The translations under genes and the position numbers were made by a program. A DNA stretch of 25,278 nucleotides from Alphaproteobacteria bacterium (GTDB taxonomy: Bacteria > Pseudomonadota > Alphaproteobacteria > Micavibrionales > Micavibrionaceae): assembly GCA_030432775.1 (NCBI GenBank), contig JAUILO010000012.1, positions 1-25,278 on the forward strand, read 5' to 3'. Below are positions 8,118 through 14,766 of the stretch, piece by piece. Under the pieces are notes generated by a model that saw only the letters and a list, made by a program, of their open reading frames with translations, ran no database searches and was not told where the DNA came from. Positions within the stretch are counted from its first letter, which is position 1. Every line of letters starts with the position of its first letter.

Positions 8118-9465
8118 GAAGCGCCTCCAAATATTCCGGTGGCACGCCATGCTCTTTGGATAATGTATAGTAATGCTCTTTGGCTGCCAGAATATCATTT
8201 TTAAATACACCCAGCTTTGCGCCAAGCGCCTTCACAACAGCAGCATCCTTCCATTGTTCTTCGTGCAACAAATCATAAAGCGCAACGCGAGATTCCAATA
8301 TCTCGCCAACACATTCCCATGGCTTATGCCCCTGTAAACCCAATAGTTCGGCAAAGCCATCCATCTGTGCGTCATCATCCAGCAGATTGGCACCGAATAT
8401 ATTCAGCGCTCTCTGCTTGCCGATAGGACCCGCCAAAACCAAAAACGCAAAACGGCATTTGGGACAGTCACCGCACCATTTATTCTGATCCATACGACCC
8501 TGAATTTTGAAATTGGCGTTACAGCTTGTAAACACCGGATCATAACGGGTTATCTTAGAAAACTGTTTAGCAATCTGTAGTTCCGACATCGGACGGATAA
8601 GTGAAAAATACTTGATATTGGCAATCACTTTTGCGTGAACAAGCTTACTGAACATAGCTTCAAATTCGTAGGACTTGCTATATTGATGGTTCACATTCTT
8701 ACCGTCTTTTTGCACATTGCCTTCACTGGCCGAACGCTCATTGGACAACACAATCGTATCAAAGCCATGTAAGATAGATGCGGCAACAGCGATAAAACTT
8801 AATATGCCGGTAATTGGCACATGTCCGTTATATGCGCCATTTTTATTCAGCTCGAAAAGTGCAGAATCAAGTGTGCGCCTGACCTTAATTAAACCAGCCT
8901 CCGCAGCTTCCACGCCGTCCAGCATCTCAGGCACAGGATTAACGCAAAACAGTGAAAACGCCTTATCCATCGATTGTATAATTTCGGTCGACACAATTGA
9001 ATCTTTCCCGCCACCAAAAAGCACCACGGCACGGTCTTTTAGGTCCAGCGGGTAAGCCTGACAAATTTTCGGCGGCGCATCGCTGACAAAATTAATGCGG
9101 CCGGACAAATCAGTGTCATTACGATACGCAAATTCACCCAGACCATCTTCGTAAAAACTCTGGAAAAAAGATAAAATATCTTCATCCAGTTCCATATTTT
9201 CAATGCGAACCACACGCGGCAGCAAACTTTTATAATAACTTATGCCCGCCGCGATTTGCAGATAAGAAATGGCACGCTCAAATGCCTTAAGCCGGTCACC
9301 CGATAAAGCTGCATCACGAACGCCGAAATCAATAATCTCGGAAAAATGCAACTGACCATCAAAACTGTAATTCAAAGATGCAAGCCCCGTCTTCTCATCA
9401 AAAGAGAACGGATGTATGATAAATTCGTCTGGTTCCGGCAATTTATTTTGCTTCATAACCTGCAT
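8101..9465 (-). CDS. murL: UDP-MurNAc-L-Ala-L-Glu epimerase, MurL
   Basis: A 454-residue protein matching MurL (EC 5.1.1.23) in length, motifs and partner. MurL converts the terminal L-Glu of UDP-MurNAc-L-Ala-L-Glu to D-Glu, splitting ATP to AMP and PPi, and so provides peptidoglycan D-Glu without glutamate racemase. In keeping with AMP-forming chemistry, residues 148-156 (VLFGGGKDS) form a PP-loop-like pyrophosphatase motif. SNERSASEGN (241-250) and a cysteine set, Cys315 plus WCGDCPKC (Cys331, 334, 337), suggest a metal or structural site. The ATG at 9465 has AAAGG 5 nt upstream. The stop codon lies inside the start of murD2. It is transcribed divergently from a response regulator. A general PP-loop enzyme is the alternative, but adjacency to a Mur ligase makes MurL much more likely. 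Confidence 0.87.
   Translation of the reverse strand: MQVMKQNKLPEPDEFIIHPFSFDEKTGLASLNYSFDGQLHFSEIIDFGVRDAALSGDRLKAFERAISYLQIAAGISYYKSLLPRVVRIENMELDEDILSFFQSFYEDGLGEFAYRNDTDLSGRINFVSDAPPKICQAYPLDLKDRAVVLFGGGKDSIVSTEIIQSMDKAFSLFCVNPVPEMLDGVEAAEAGLIKVRRTLDSALFELNKNGAYNGHVPITGILSFIAVAASILHGFDTIVLSNERSASEGNVQKDGKNVNHQYSKSYEFEAMFSKLVHAKVIANIKYFSLIRPMSELQIAKQFSKITRYDPVFTSCNANFKIQGRMDQNKWCGDCPKCRFAFLVLAGPIGKQRALNIFGANLLDDDAQMDGFAELLGLQGHKPWECVGEILESRVALYDLLHEEQWKDAAVVKALGAKLGVFKNDILAAKEHYYTLSKEHGVPPEYLEALRAFVD
8124..8128 (-). promoter_or_regulatory. Shine-Dalgarno site of murD2, inside the end of murL
   Basis: The minus strand reads GGAGG (8128-8124), then six bases, then GTG at 8117-8115. It lies within murL codons shortly before the murL stop and decides the murD2 start against the longer open frame. 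Confidence 0.75.
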
Positions 9466-9568
9466 TTTTGCCTTTCATGCTTCAGTATGTAAACAATATT
9501 TATAGACCATTTAAGGCAAAGTCATGGCAAAATAGTAATATACAATGATATGTGCCCGTTACATGTTC

Positions 9569-9609
9569 AAACATACATTGACCAACAATTAAACATACAC
9601 GACCAACAA
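9569..9609. repeat. Paired direct repeat upstream of the response regulator
   Basis: AAACATACA-TT-GACCAACAA (9569-9588) is repeated as AAACATACA-C-GACCAACAA (9591-9609), about 22 bp apart, or two helical turns. A small inverted repeat, ATGTT-CA-AACAT (9563-9574), overlaps the first copy. The arrangement is typical of tandem regulator sites. It lies in the murL/response-regulator divergent gap, 45 bp before the regulator's start codon. Confidence 0.55.
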
Positions 9610-9653
9610 AATGTAGCGAGTAACAAAACGTAATAACTTAAGGAGTAATTCAA

Positions 9654-10073
9654 GTGGGGCAGAGCAATAGCCGGAAAAAAATTCTAATCGTTGATGACAG
9701 CAAAACAATTCATAACATGCTGTCCTCTGTATTGATCAATAATGGCTATGCTGTTGTACCGGCCATGAATGGCGAAGAATGCATCGCACTTGCCAAAGAA
9801 ATATCCCCCGATCTTATCCTGCTGGATCGCCAAATGCCGGTGATGGACGGCAACGAAACACTTAAGACCTTAAAAGCCGATAATGCACTTGCGAAAATAC
9901 CCGTCATTATGCTGACCGCCGATAAAGAACTTAAAGACATGTCGCAATCCCTAGAGCTTGGCGCACAGGATTATGTCGTCAAACCATTCATTCCTTATGA
10001 TTTGATTATGAGAATTAACAAATTACTGGATACCGGGAAAAGATTCTGGCAGAAAACCGCCGAAAAAGAATAA
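9654..10073 (+). CDS. Single-domain response regulator (CheY-like receiver)
   Basis: A 139-residue stand-alone receiver domain with no output domain. It keeps the full phosphorylation site: acidic pocket Asp14-Asp15 (LIVDDS), phospho-acceptor Asp58 (LILLDRQMP), switch Thr88 (MLTAD) and Lys110 (VVKPF). The start is GTG, with AAGGAG at 9640-9645 eight nt upstream; this strong site decides the start. A basic/polar tail of about 12 residues follows the domain. No histidine kinase is adjacent. Such proteins relay phosphate or signal by protein contact, and the partner is unknown. It is transcribed alone, divergently from murL and convergently with fabG. Confidence 0.9.
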   Translation: MGQSNSRKKILIVDDSKTIHNMLSSVLINNGYAVVPAMNGEECIALAKEISPDLILLDRQMPVMDGNETLKTLKADNALAKIPVIMLTADKELKDMSQSLELGAQDYVVKPFIPYDLIMRINKLLDTGKRFWQKTAEKE

Positions 10074-10095
10074 CGCGGCCTTTATCAAAGCCGCG
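10074..10095 (+). terminator. Hairpin directly after the response regulator
   Basis: CGCGGC at 10074-10079 pairs with GCCGCG at 10090-10095, beginning right after the stop codon. Inside, TTT pairs with AAA around an ATC loop, with one bulged C. There is no clear T run afterwards, so it may be an imperfect terminator or an mRNA 3'-end stabiliser. Confidence 0.5.
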
Positions 10096-10227
10096 CTCAT
10101 CTTCTTTAAGAACTATATCTTTAAATATGCTCTCCGGGGATATTTATCCGGCTTCAATATTCCAGATTGACCATAACACCCCATAGCACGAACATGTTGC
10201 GCTAACTGACAGCACAAGAGCAAAACC

Positions 10228-10965
10228 CTAGATCATGGCCATGCCGCCATTCACATGAACGGTCTGGCCTGTGACATATCCTGCCTCTTCACTGGCAAGA
10301 TATAATGCTGCCGCAGCAATATCATCCGATGCGCCCATACGTGCCATCGGTATTTTCTGGTTTATGACCGCTTTTTGATCATCATTCAGCGCTTCTGTCA
10401 TGGCTGTTGCAATAAAGCCCGGCGCAATACAATTAATTGTAATACCGCGACTGGCCACTTCCTGTGCCATAGATTTGCTCCAGCCAATCATACCGGCTTT
10501 GGACGCACAATAATTAGCCTGACCAGGGTTACCTGTCACACCGACAATAGAGGCAACATTAATAATGCGGCCAAAACGGTTTTTCATCATGCCGCGCTGA
10601 ACTGTTTTCGCCAGTTTAAATGGCGCGGTCAAATTCACATCAATCACCTGTTGCCATTCTTCGTCTTTCATACGCATAGACAGATTATCGCGTGTAAGAC
10701 CCGCATTATTGACAAGAATATCTATTTTACCAAACGCGGCAACCACATCAGCAACCAGCTTATCAACGGCTTCAGAATCAGAAAGATCAGCAGCAAATAC
10801 AGATGCACGATCTCCTAATTGTGCAGCCAGCGCCGCCAGCTTTTCTTCATTACGGCCTGAAAGCGCTACATTAGCCCCCGCGCCATGCAATGCTGTGGCA
10901 ATCGCGCCACCAATGCCGCCTGTTGCGCCTGTAACAAGTGCGGTTTTACCGGAAAGATCAAACAT
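10228..10965 (-). CDS. fabG: 3-oxoacyl-[acyl-carrier-protein] reductase
   Basis: NADPH-dependent reductase of the fatty-acid elongation cycle, an SDR-family protein of 245 residues. The cofactor loop TGATGGIG is at 12-19, NNAG at 86-89, and the catalytic set is Asn111, Ser139, Tyr152 (in NYCASK) and Lys156. The C-terminus (YVTGQTVHVNGGMAM) is typical. Of two adjacent ATGs the second is preferred because AGGAG lies 6 nt before it, against 3 nt for the first. It follows fabD by 54 bp. acpP, normally next, is missing from its usual place and lies about 5.9 kb further on. Confidence 0.96.
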   Translation of the reverse strand: MFDLSGKTALVTGATGGIGGAIATALHGAGANVALSGRNEEKLAALAAQLGDRASVFAADLSDSEAVDKLVADVVAAFGKIDILVNNAGLTRDNLSMRMKDEEWQQVIDVNLTAPFKLAKTVQRGMMKNRFGRIINVASIVGVTGNPGQANYCASKAGMIGWSKSMAQEVASRGITINCIAPGFIATAMTEALNDDQKAVINQKIPMARMGASDDIAAAALYLASEEAGYVTGQTVHVNGGMAMI

Positions 10966-11022
10966 CATATACTCCTGTATCTATATAATTAAGAAAATGA
11001 CTTATAAATTATTGGTCATGCA

Positions 11023-11976
11023 TTATTGCAACGCTGTGATCAGCTCTTCGACCTGTTCCACAGTACCGACAGCCTTACAGCTAATATCTTTATTAATGCG
11101 GCGAACAAGACCGTTCAGCACCTTACCGGCGCCAATCTCTACAACCTCGTCAATGCCGTTCTTACCCATCCACTCAACGCTCTCACGCCAGCGCACAGTG
11201 CCTGTAATCTGATCAACGAGTAAACGTCTGATGTCCTGTGGCTCTGTGATCGGCTTGGCTGTGACATTGGAAATCACCGGAACAAAAGGCGGGCGGATCG
11301 TCGCATCGGCAAGGGCTGTTGCCATGACCTGCGCCGCAGGGGCCATTAATGTCGAATGAAACGGCGCACTAACCGGCAAATCAACAACGCGCTTTGCTCC
11401 TTTTTCCGAAGCCAGATCGCGTGCAACTGCAATGGCGCCGGCATGACCGCTTAGCACAATTTGTCCCGGAGAATTATCATTGGCAAGTTCACAAGTTGTT
11501 GTACGGGGATTTTCCGTTGCCTGATCGGCGATCTGTTTGATGTCCTGCATTTCAAGACCCAGCACCGCAATCATCGCGCCAACACCAAGCGGAACGGCTT
11601 TTTGCATCGACTGGCCACGAAGTTTAAGCAATTTAGCTGTATCAACCAAAGCAAGACTGCCTGATGCGGTAAGCGCCGAATATTCACCCAATGAATGCCC
11701 CGCCATTACCGCGCATTTTGCCGAAAGATCAATGCCGCCCTGTTTGGTCAGCACATTTACAACAGCCAAAGAAACAGCCATTAACGCCGGTTGGGTGTTC
11801 TCGGTAAGATTTAGTTCTTCTTCCGGGCCTTCAAAAATAATCTTGCTGAGTTTAAAACCCAAAGCATCATCGACTTGTTCAAATACGTGGCGTGCATCCG
11901 GAAATGCATCATAGAGGTCTTTTCCCATACCTACATATTGTGAGCCCTGACCGGGGAATATGAATGCGCGTGTCAT
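11023..11976 (-). CDS. fabD: Malonyl-CoA-acyl carrier protein transacylase
   Basis: Transfers malonate from CoA to ACP to supply the elongation cycle. At 317 residues it has normal FabD length. The N-terminal FPGQGSQYVGMG (8-19), nucleophile Ser95 in AGHSLGEYSAL (92-102) and catalytic His207 in PVSAPFHSTLM (201-211) are all present. AAGGA lies 9 nt before the ATG. It is the first gene of a fabD-fabG pair on the minus strand. The long gene-free region upstream should contain its promoter, which I could not place with confidence. Confidence 0.96.
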   Translation of the reverse strand: MTRAFIFPGQGSQYVGMGKDLYDAFPDARHVFEQVDDALGFKLSKIIFEGPEEELNLTENTQPALMAVSLAVVNVLTKQGGIDLSAKCAVMAGHSLGEYSALTASGSLALVDTAKLLKLRGQSMQKAVPLGVGAMIAVLGLEMQDIKQIADQATENPRTTTCELANDNSPGQIVLSGHAGAIAVARDLASEKGAKRVVDLPVSAPFHSTLMAPAAQVMATALADATIRPPFVPVISNVTAKPITEPQDIRRLLVDQITGTVRWRESVEWMGKNGIDEVVEIGAGKVLNGLVRRINKDISCKAVGTVEQVEELITALQ

Positions 11977-12380
11977 GATTAATTATCCTTACCTTACTCT
12001 TGCTTCAAACTCGGAATTTAAATTCATGCCCTGCTCCATTCATTCACAAGCAGCATAGCCACCGACCTACAATCCGAATTTTCAGGACAAGTATTCATAC
12101 ATGCATATATTCACCCTTTCAAGATGATTCAAAATCTAGTCCCCTGCGGACACAAAACAGACTGCAATTTACCCAAAATCCGGCTCGATAGACACATAAA
12201 TGGACACACAAATACACAGTAACAGTAAATTTAATATGGTCATTGTGCGCTGCGCCACACAAACAAATACTTACCAGCGAATCAAAACTATCTTTTATGC
12301 CTTTTTACAACAAAAATGCGCAATAATAAGTCGCGGAATAGGTTGAAAACATTAATGTTTTATTACTAAATAATTATTTT
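11977..12380. other. Gene-free region upstream of fabD
   Basis: About 400 bp between the fabD start and the promoter of the next plus-strand unit. Open frames are short, lack ribosome sites and look unlike proteins. The sequence is AT-rich. It should include the fabD promoter on the minus strand, but I see no convincing paired hexamers, and no repeats of note. Confidence 0.5.
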
Positions 12381-12399
12381 TTTGTAATTATCTTACAAA
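12381..12399. promoter_or_regulatory. Operator-like perfect inverted repeat on a -35 element
   Basis: TTTGTAA (12381-12387), five bases, then its exact complement TTACAAA (12393-12399). The left arm contains the candidate -35 hexamer TTGTAA, so a bound dimer would block the promoter. I do not recognise the cognate regulator. A terminator role is unlikely because the stem is AT-only and lies upstream of the unit. Confidence 0.5.
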
Positions 12400-12410
12400 T
12401 GTGGCATACT
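12382..12410 (+). promoter_or_regulatory. Candidate promoter of the structured-leader unit
   Basis: TTGTAA (12382-12387), a 17-bp spacer, then CATACT (12405-12410). Four of six bases match in each hexamer and the spacing is ideal. Transcription would begin near 12417, immediately before the first stem of the leader, which supports the call. Confidence 0.4.
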
Positions 12411-12417
12411 GACTTTT

Positions 12418-12644
12418 ACTTAGAAGAGAATAAAGAAAAAAATGGGGCGCAAGCCACCTTGATTTTACTTCTAAGAATGAAGCCTCAATTTTTGGTTTTT
12501 TAAAAATGTGTGTGGGGCTTTCACACCAATATTTTAAGAGTGTTTTTTAATTCGATCTTTTGATCGGAACAGGATTTTTTGTCCGACTAATTTTACCAAG
12601 GTGCTTACCTGATATTTTACAGGTATTTGAAAGGAAATATTTTA
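12418..12644 (+). ncRNA. Candidate structured 5' leader RNA with alternative pairings
   Basis: About 228 nt between the candidate promoter and the ATG at 12645, rich in stems. P1: 12419-12426 with 12468-12475 (CTTAGAAG/CTTCTAAG), enclosing a GGC-GCAA-GCC hairpin with a GNRA-type loop (12446-12455). P2: 12479-12487 with 12513-12521, extended by 12488-12493 with 12502-12507. GTGTG (12508-12512) with CACAC (12522-12526) would cross P2 as an H-type pseudoknot. P3: 12551-12557 with 12562-12568, competing with 12564-12568/12582-12586. P4: AGGT/ACCT (12599-12602/12607-12610), competing with TACCTG/CAGGTA (12606-12611/12620-12625), which ends 5 nt before the ribosome site. It matches no riboswitch class I can name. 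A cis-regulatory RNA is inferred, not proven. Confidence 0.45.
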
Positions 12645-12962
12645 ATGAATTGTGCAATTATAAATGAAAAAATAAAGATCCTGCTGGATGAAACCAGCAC
12701 ATCTTTTAAACTGCTGATAGAAAGCGGTGGCTCGCATAATATGGATTTCGCCGATTACGTGTCACGCTTTAGCATCCATAAATTCCGTAGCGCGTTACAA
12801 AATCCGGATCTAAGCCGCGCAGCTCTTGCTGCCATGCTTCGTCGCGGTGAGCGCACCACGAAAGAACAAGACTCCCATAGAGGAACAGGCGATTACTGGT
12901 CCAGCTTTATGGCGTCCTATGTACAAAAAAGTGCAAATACGAATGATATTGTCGCCCAATAA
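12645..12962 (+). CDS. Unrecognised 105-residue protein
   Basis: A small soluble protein beginning MNCAIINEKIKILLDETS, with no signal peptide, membrane segment or known motif visible. The middle (about 40-75) is predicted by eye to be helical and basic (FSIHKFRSALQ, then AALAAMLRRGERTTKEQ); the end is polar. The open frame extends to a TTG at 12627, but AAAGGA (12630-12635) lies 9 nt before the ATG at 12645 and falls inside the longer form, so ATG is the better start. It forms its own transcription unit, with a candidate operator, promoter and structured leader before it and a 25-bp hairpin terminator after it. A role in translation or stress would be guesswork. Confidence 0.65.
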   Translation: MNCAIINEKIKILLDETSTSFKLLIESGGSHNMDFADYVSRFSIHKFRSALQNPDLSRAALAAMLRRGERTTKEQDSHRGTGDYWSSFMASYVQKSANTNDIVAQ

Positions 12963-12992
12963 TCATAGATTATAACGACAAGCTATATAAAC

Positions 12993-13049
12993 AAGTCATA
13001 TAAAAAAACGGGGTCTTCTCATCAAAGATCTCGTTTTTTTATATGACTT
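12993..13049. terminator. 25-bp hairpin, probable bidirectional intrinsic terminator
   Basis: The arms 12993-13017 and 13025-13049 pair along 25 bp with only two G-U wobbles; the outer 18 bp are perfect. The loop is CTCATCA. The core CGGGGTCTT/AAGATCTCG is followed by seven T, and seven A precede it, so it would terminate transcription in both directions. It closes the orphan unit upstream of the ribosomal protein operon. Confidence 0.85.
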
Positions 13050-13141
13050 CATCATTTCCAAAGACAAACCTCATAAATCCACCAAACACCCCCCAATCGG
13101 TTACTCAATATGGTTTTTATACGAAAAATCACATAATTAGC

Positions 13142-13169
13142 TTGCTTTATATCTGATAATACGTATATT
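13142..13169 (+). promoter_or_regulatory. Candidate promoter of rpsF-rpsR-rplI
   Basis: TTGCTT (13142-13147), 16 bp, TATATT (13164-13169). The -10 matches the consensus at five of six positions. Transcription would start near 13176 and give a leader of about 95 nt carrying two hairpins. Pattern match only. Confidence 0.4.
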
Positions 13170-13188
13170 GCCGCTATTCATTAACCTC

Positions 13189-13262
13189 GCTGGTATTTGG
13201 ATGTACCAGCTTCGTCCTTGATTTGATCATGGTGATCATTATCTGGACTTAACCGAGAGGAG
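13189..13262 (+). promoter_or_regulatory. Structured rpsF leader, possible S6:S18 autoregulatory element
   Basis: Two hairpins precede the start: GCTGGTA/TACCAGC with an 8-nt loop (13189-13210) and TGATCA-TGG-TGATCA (13224-13238). They are followed by AACCGAGAGGAG (13251-13262), which places a CCG beside the ribosome site. In several bacteria the S6:S18 complex represses its own mRNA through a leader element with an exposed CCG. The resemblance is general, so only the stems are certain. Confidence 0.4.
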
Positions 13263-13270
13263 CATATTAT

Positions 13271-13630
13271 ATGCCTTATTACGAAACCGTGTTTATCGCA
13301 CGGCAAGAACTGTCAGCGAAGCAAGTTGAAGAGTTGACAGAACAATACTCAAAAATCATCACAGATGATGGCGGCAAGATCCATAAAACAGAAAACTGGG
13401 GCTTGCGCACACTCGCATACAAAATCAACAAAAGCCGTAAAGGTCACTATGTATTAATCGAAAGTGATACTTCTGCTGCATCTGTAATCGAGATGGAACG
13501 TCAAATGCGTCTATCTGATGATGTTATGCGTTACCTTACAATTAAACTTGAAGAACTTTCTACAGGCCCATCAGTTATGATGCTTGGCGACGACAGTGAT
13601 TCACGCAAACCACATAGAGAGGCAGCGTAA
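13271..13630 (+). CDS. rpsF: 30S ribosomal protein S6
   Basis: A 119-residue S6 of the small ribosomal subunit platform, where it binds with S18. The N-terminal YYETVFIARQELS and the central ENWGLRTLAYKINKSRKGHY (41-60) are family hallmarks. RQMRLSDDVMRYLTIKLEE (77-95) completes the fold, and the last 20 or so residues are a variable tail. AGAGGAG lies 8 nt before the ATG. Its stop codon overlaps the rpsR start by one base (TAATG), so translation is likely coupled. Confidence 0.97.
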   Translation: MPYYETVFIARQELSAKQVEELTEQYSKIITDDGGKIHKTENWGLRTLAYKINKSRKGHYVLIESDTSAASVIEMERQMRLSDDVMRYLTIKLEELSTGPSVMMLGDDSDSRKPHREAA

Positions 13631-13914
13631 TGAGCGAAGAAACAACAAAAAAGACATTTTTTAGACGTCGTAAATCATGCCCATTTAGTGGCCCGAATGC
13701 ACTTCCAATTGATTGGAAAGATGTAAAAACACTTGGTCGTTTCATTTCAGAACGCGGTAAAATGGTTCCAAGCCGTATTACTTCGGTATCTCCAAAGAAA
13801 CAACGCTACTTGGCACAAGCCGTTAAGCGCGCACGGTTCATGGCTTTATTGCCCTATGTAAGAACAGAAGCCGAACAAGGCCGTAGTTCTCACCGCCCTG
13901 CGAACCGCGGTTAA
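13630..13914 (+). CDS. rpsR: 30S ribosomal protein S18
   Basis: A 94-residue basic protein. The typical S18 sequence is present: a FFRRRKSCPFSG entry (10-21), IDWKDVKTLGRFISERGKMV (27-46) and SRITSVSPKKQRYLAQAVKR (48-67). It pairs with S6 on the 30S platform. The ATG shares one base with the rpsF stop. rplI follows after 25 bp, completing the standard rpsF-rpsR-rplI order. Confidence 0.97.
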   Translation: MSEETTKKTFFRRRKSCPFSGPNALPIDWKDVKTLGRFISERGKMVPSRITSVSPKKQRYLAQAVKRARFMALLPYVRTEAEQGRSSHRPANRG

Positions 13915-13939
13915 TTGAAAGGCTTGAAAGGATAAAATT

Positions 13940-14722
13940 ATGGCTACACAAGTTATATTATTAGAACGCGTTGATAATCTGGGAAGTCTTGGTGACGTTG
14001 TTACCGTGAAACCTGGTTATGCACGTAACTACCTCATTCCACAGAACAAAGCTCTTAGAGCCACAAAGTCAAACATTGCATACTTTGAAGATCAAAAAGC
14101 TGAAATTCAAAAACGTAATGAAGAAAACAAAAAAGCAGCAGCAGTAGAAGCGAAGAAAATCGAAGATCTACATGTTGTTCTTATTCGTTTGGCTTCTGAA
14201 AGTGGACAACTATACGGTTCTGTGACTGCACGCGATATCGCAAATGAAATCACAGAAGCTAGTAAAGTTTCAGTGGCACATGGCGCTGTTACTATTCACG
14301 AAGCATTCAAAACAATCGGTTTGTTCGATGTGACGATCGCCCTTCACCCTGAAGTAAAAGTAAATGTTACAGTTAACGTTGCTCGTTCTGAAGAAGAAGC
14401 GAAAACACAAAAAGAAACCGGTGTTGCTCTTATCGCTGGCGCAGTTCAAGCTGCTGAGGCAGCGGCCGAAGCAGCGGAAGCGGAAGAAGTTGCAAAGGCT
14501 GCTATGCTTGAAGAAGAAGCTCTTGAAGCTGAGAAAGTGAAAGCTGCGGAAAATGCCGCGGAAGAAGCTCTTGAAGCTGAGAAAAAAGCAAAAAAAGACG
14601 CCGAGAAACAAGCCAAAGCTGCGAAGAAAGCTGAAGAAGAAGCTGAAGCTGCGGAAGCGGAAACAGAAGAAGGGGCTGAAGAGGCACCTGCTGCTGAAGA
14701 AGAAGCTGAAACACAAGCGTAA
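13940..14722 (+). CDS. rplI: 50S ribosomal protein L9 with a long Ala/Glu/Lys-rich C-terminal extension
   Basis: Residues 1-150 are a full L9: the N-terminal rRNA-binding part (QVILLERVDNLGSLGDVV, then VKPGYARNYLIP at 23-34), the long connecting helix (about 45-78) and the C-terminal domain ending NVTVNVARSEEEA. L9 is normally about 150 residues. This one continues to 260 with a tail of almost only Ala, Glu and Lys, with strong coiled-coil character. An EEALEAEK octad occurs twice, 16 residues apart. The frame runs intact to a stop followed by a terminator, so the tail is part of the protein. AAAGGA lies 7 nt before the ATG. Confidence 0.95.
   Translation: MATQVILLERVDNLGSLGDVVTVKPGYARNYLIPQNKALRATKSNIAYFEDQKAEIQKRNEENKKAAAVEAKKIEDLHVVLIRLASESGQLYGSVTARDIANEITEASKVSVAHGAVTIHEAFKTIGLFDVTIALHPEVKVNVTVNVARSEEEAKTQKETGVALIAGAVQAAEAAAEAAEAEEVAKAAMLEEEALEAEKVKAAENAAEEALEAEKKAKKDAEKQAKAAKKAEEEAEAAEAETEEGAEEAPAAEEEAETQA
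14513..14584 (+). repeat. 24-bp exact direct repeat within the L9 tail
   Basis: Positions 14513-14536 and 14561-14584 are identical over 24 bp, with a period of 48 bp (16 codons), both encoding EEALEAEK. Identity at the DNA level, including third codon positions, points to a fairly recent internal duplication in the tail. Confidence 0.75.
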
Positions 14723-14766
14723 GCATCACAGTTTCTATCCATATTTTCTCGATATACAAATTCAAA

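Noticed and set aside
12000..12191. 63-codon plus-strand frame upstream of fabD
   Set aside because: No ribosome site, no family resemblance, and it lies in the probable fabD promoter region.
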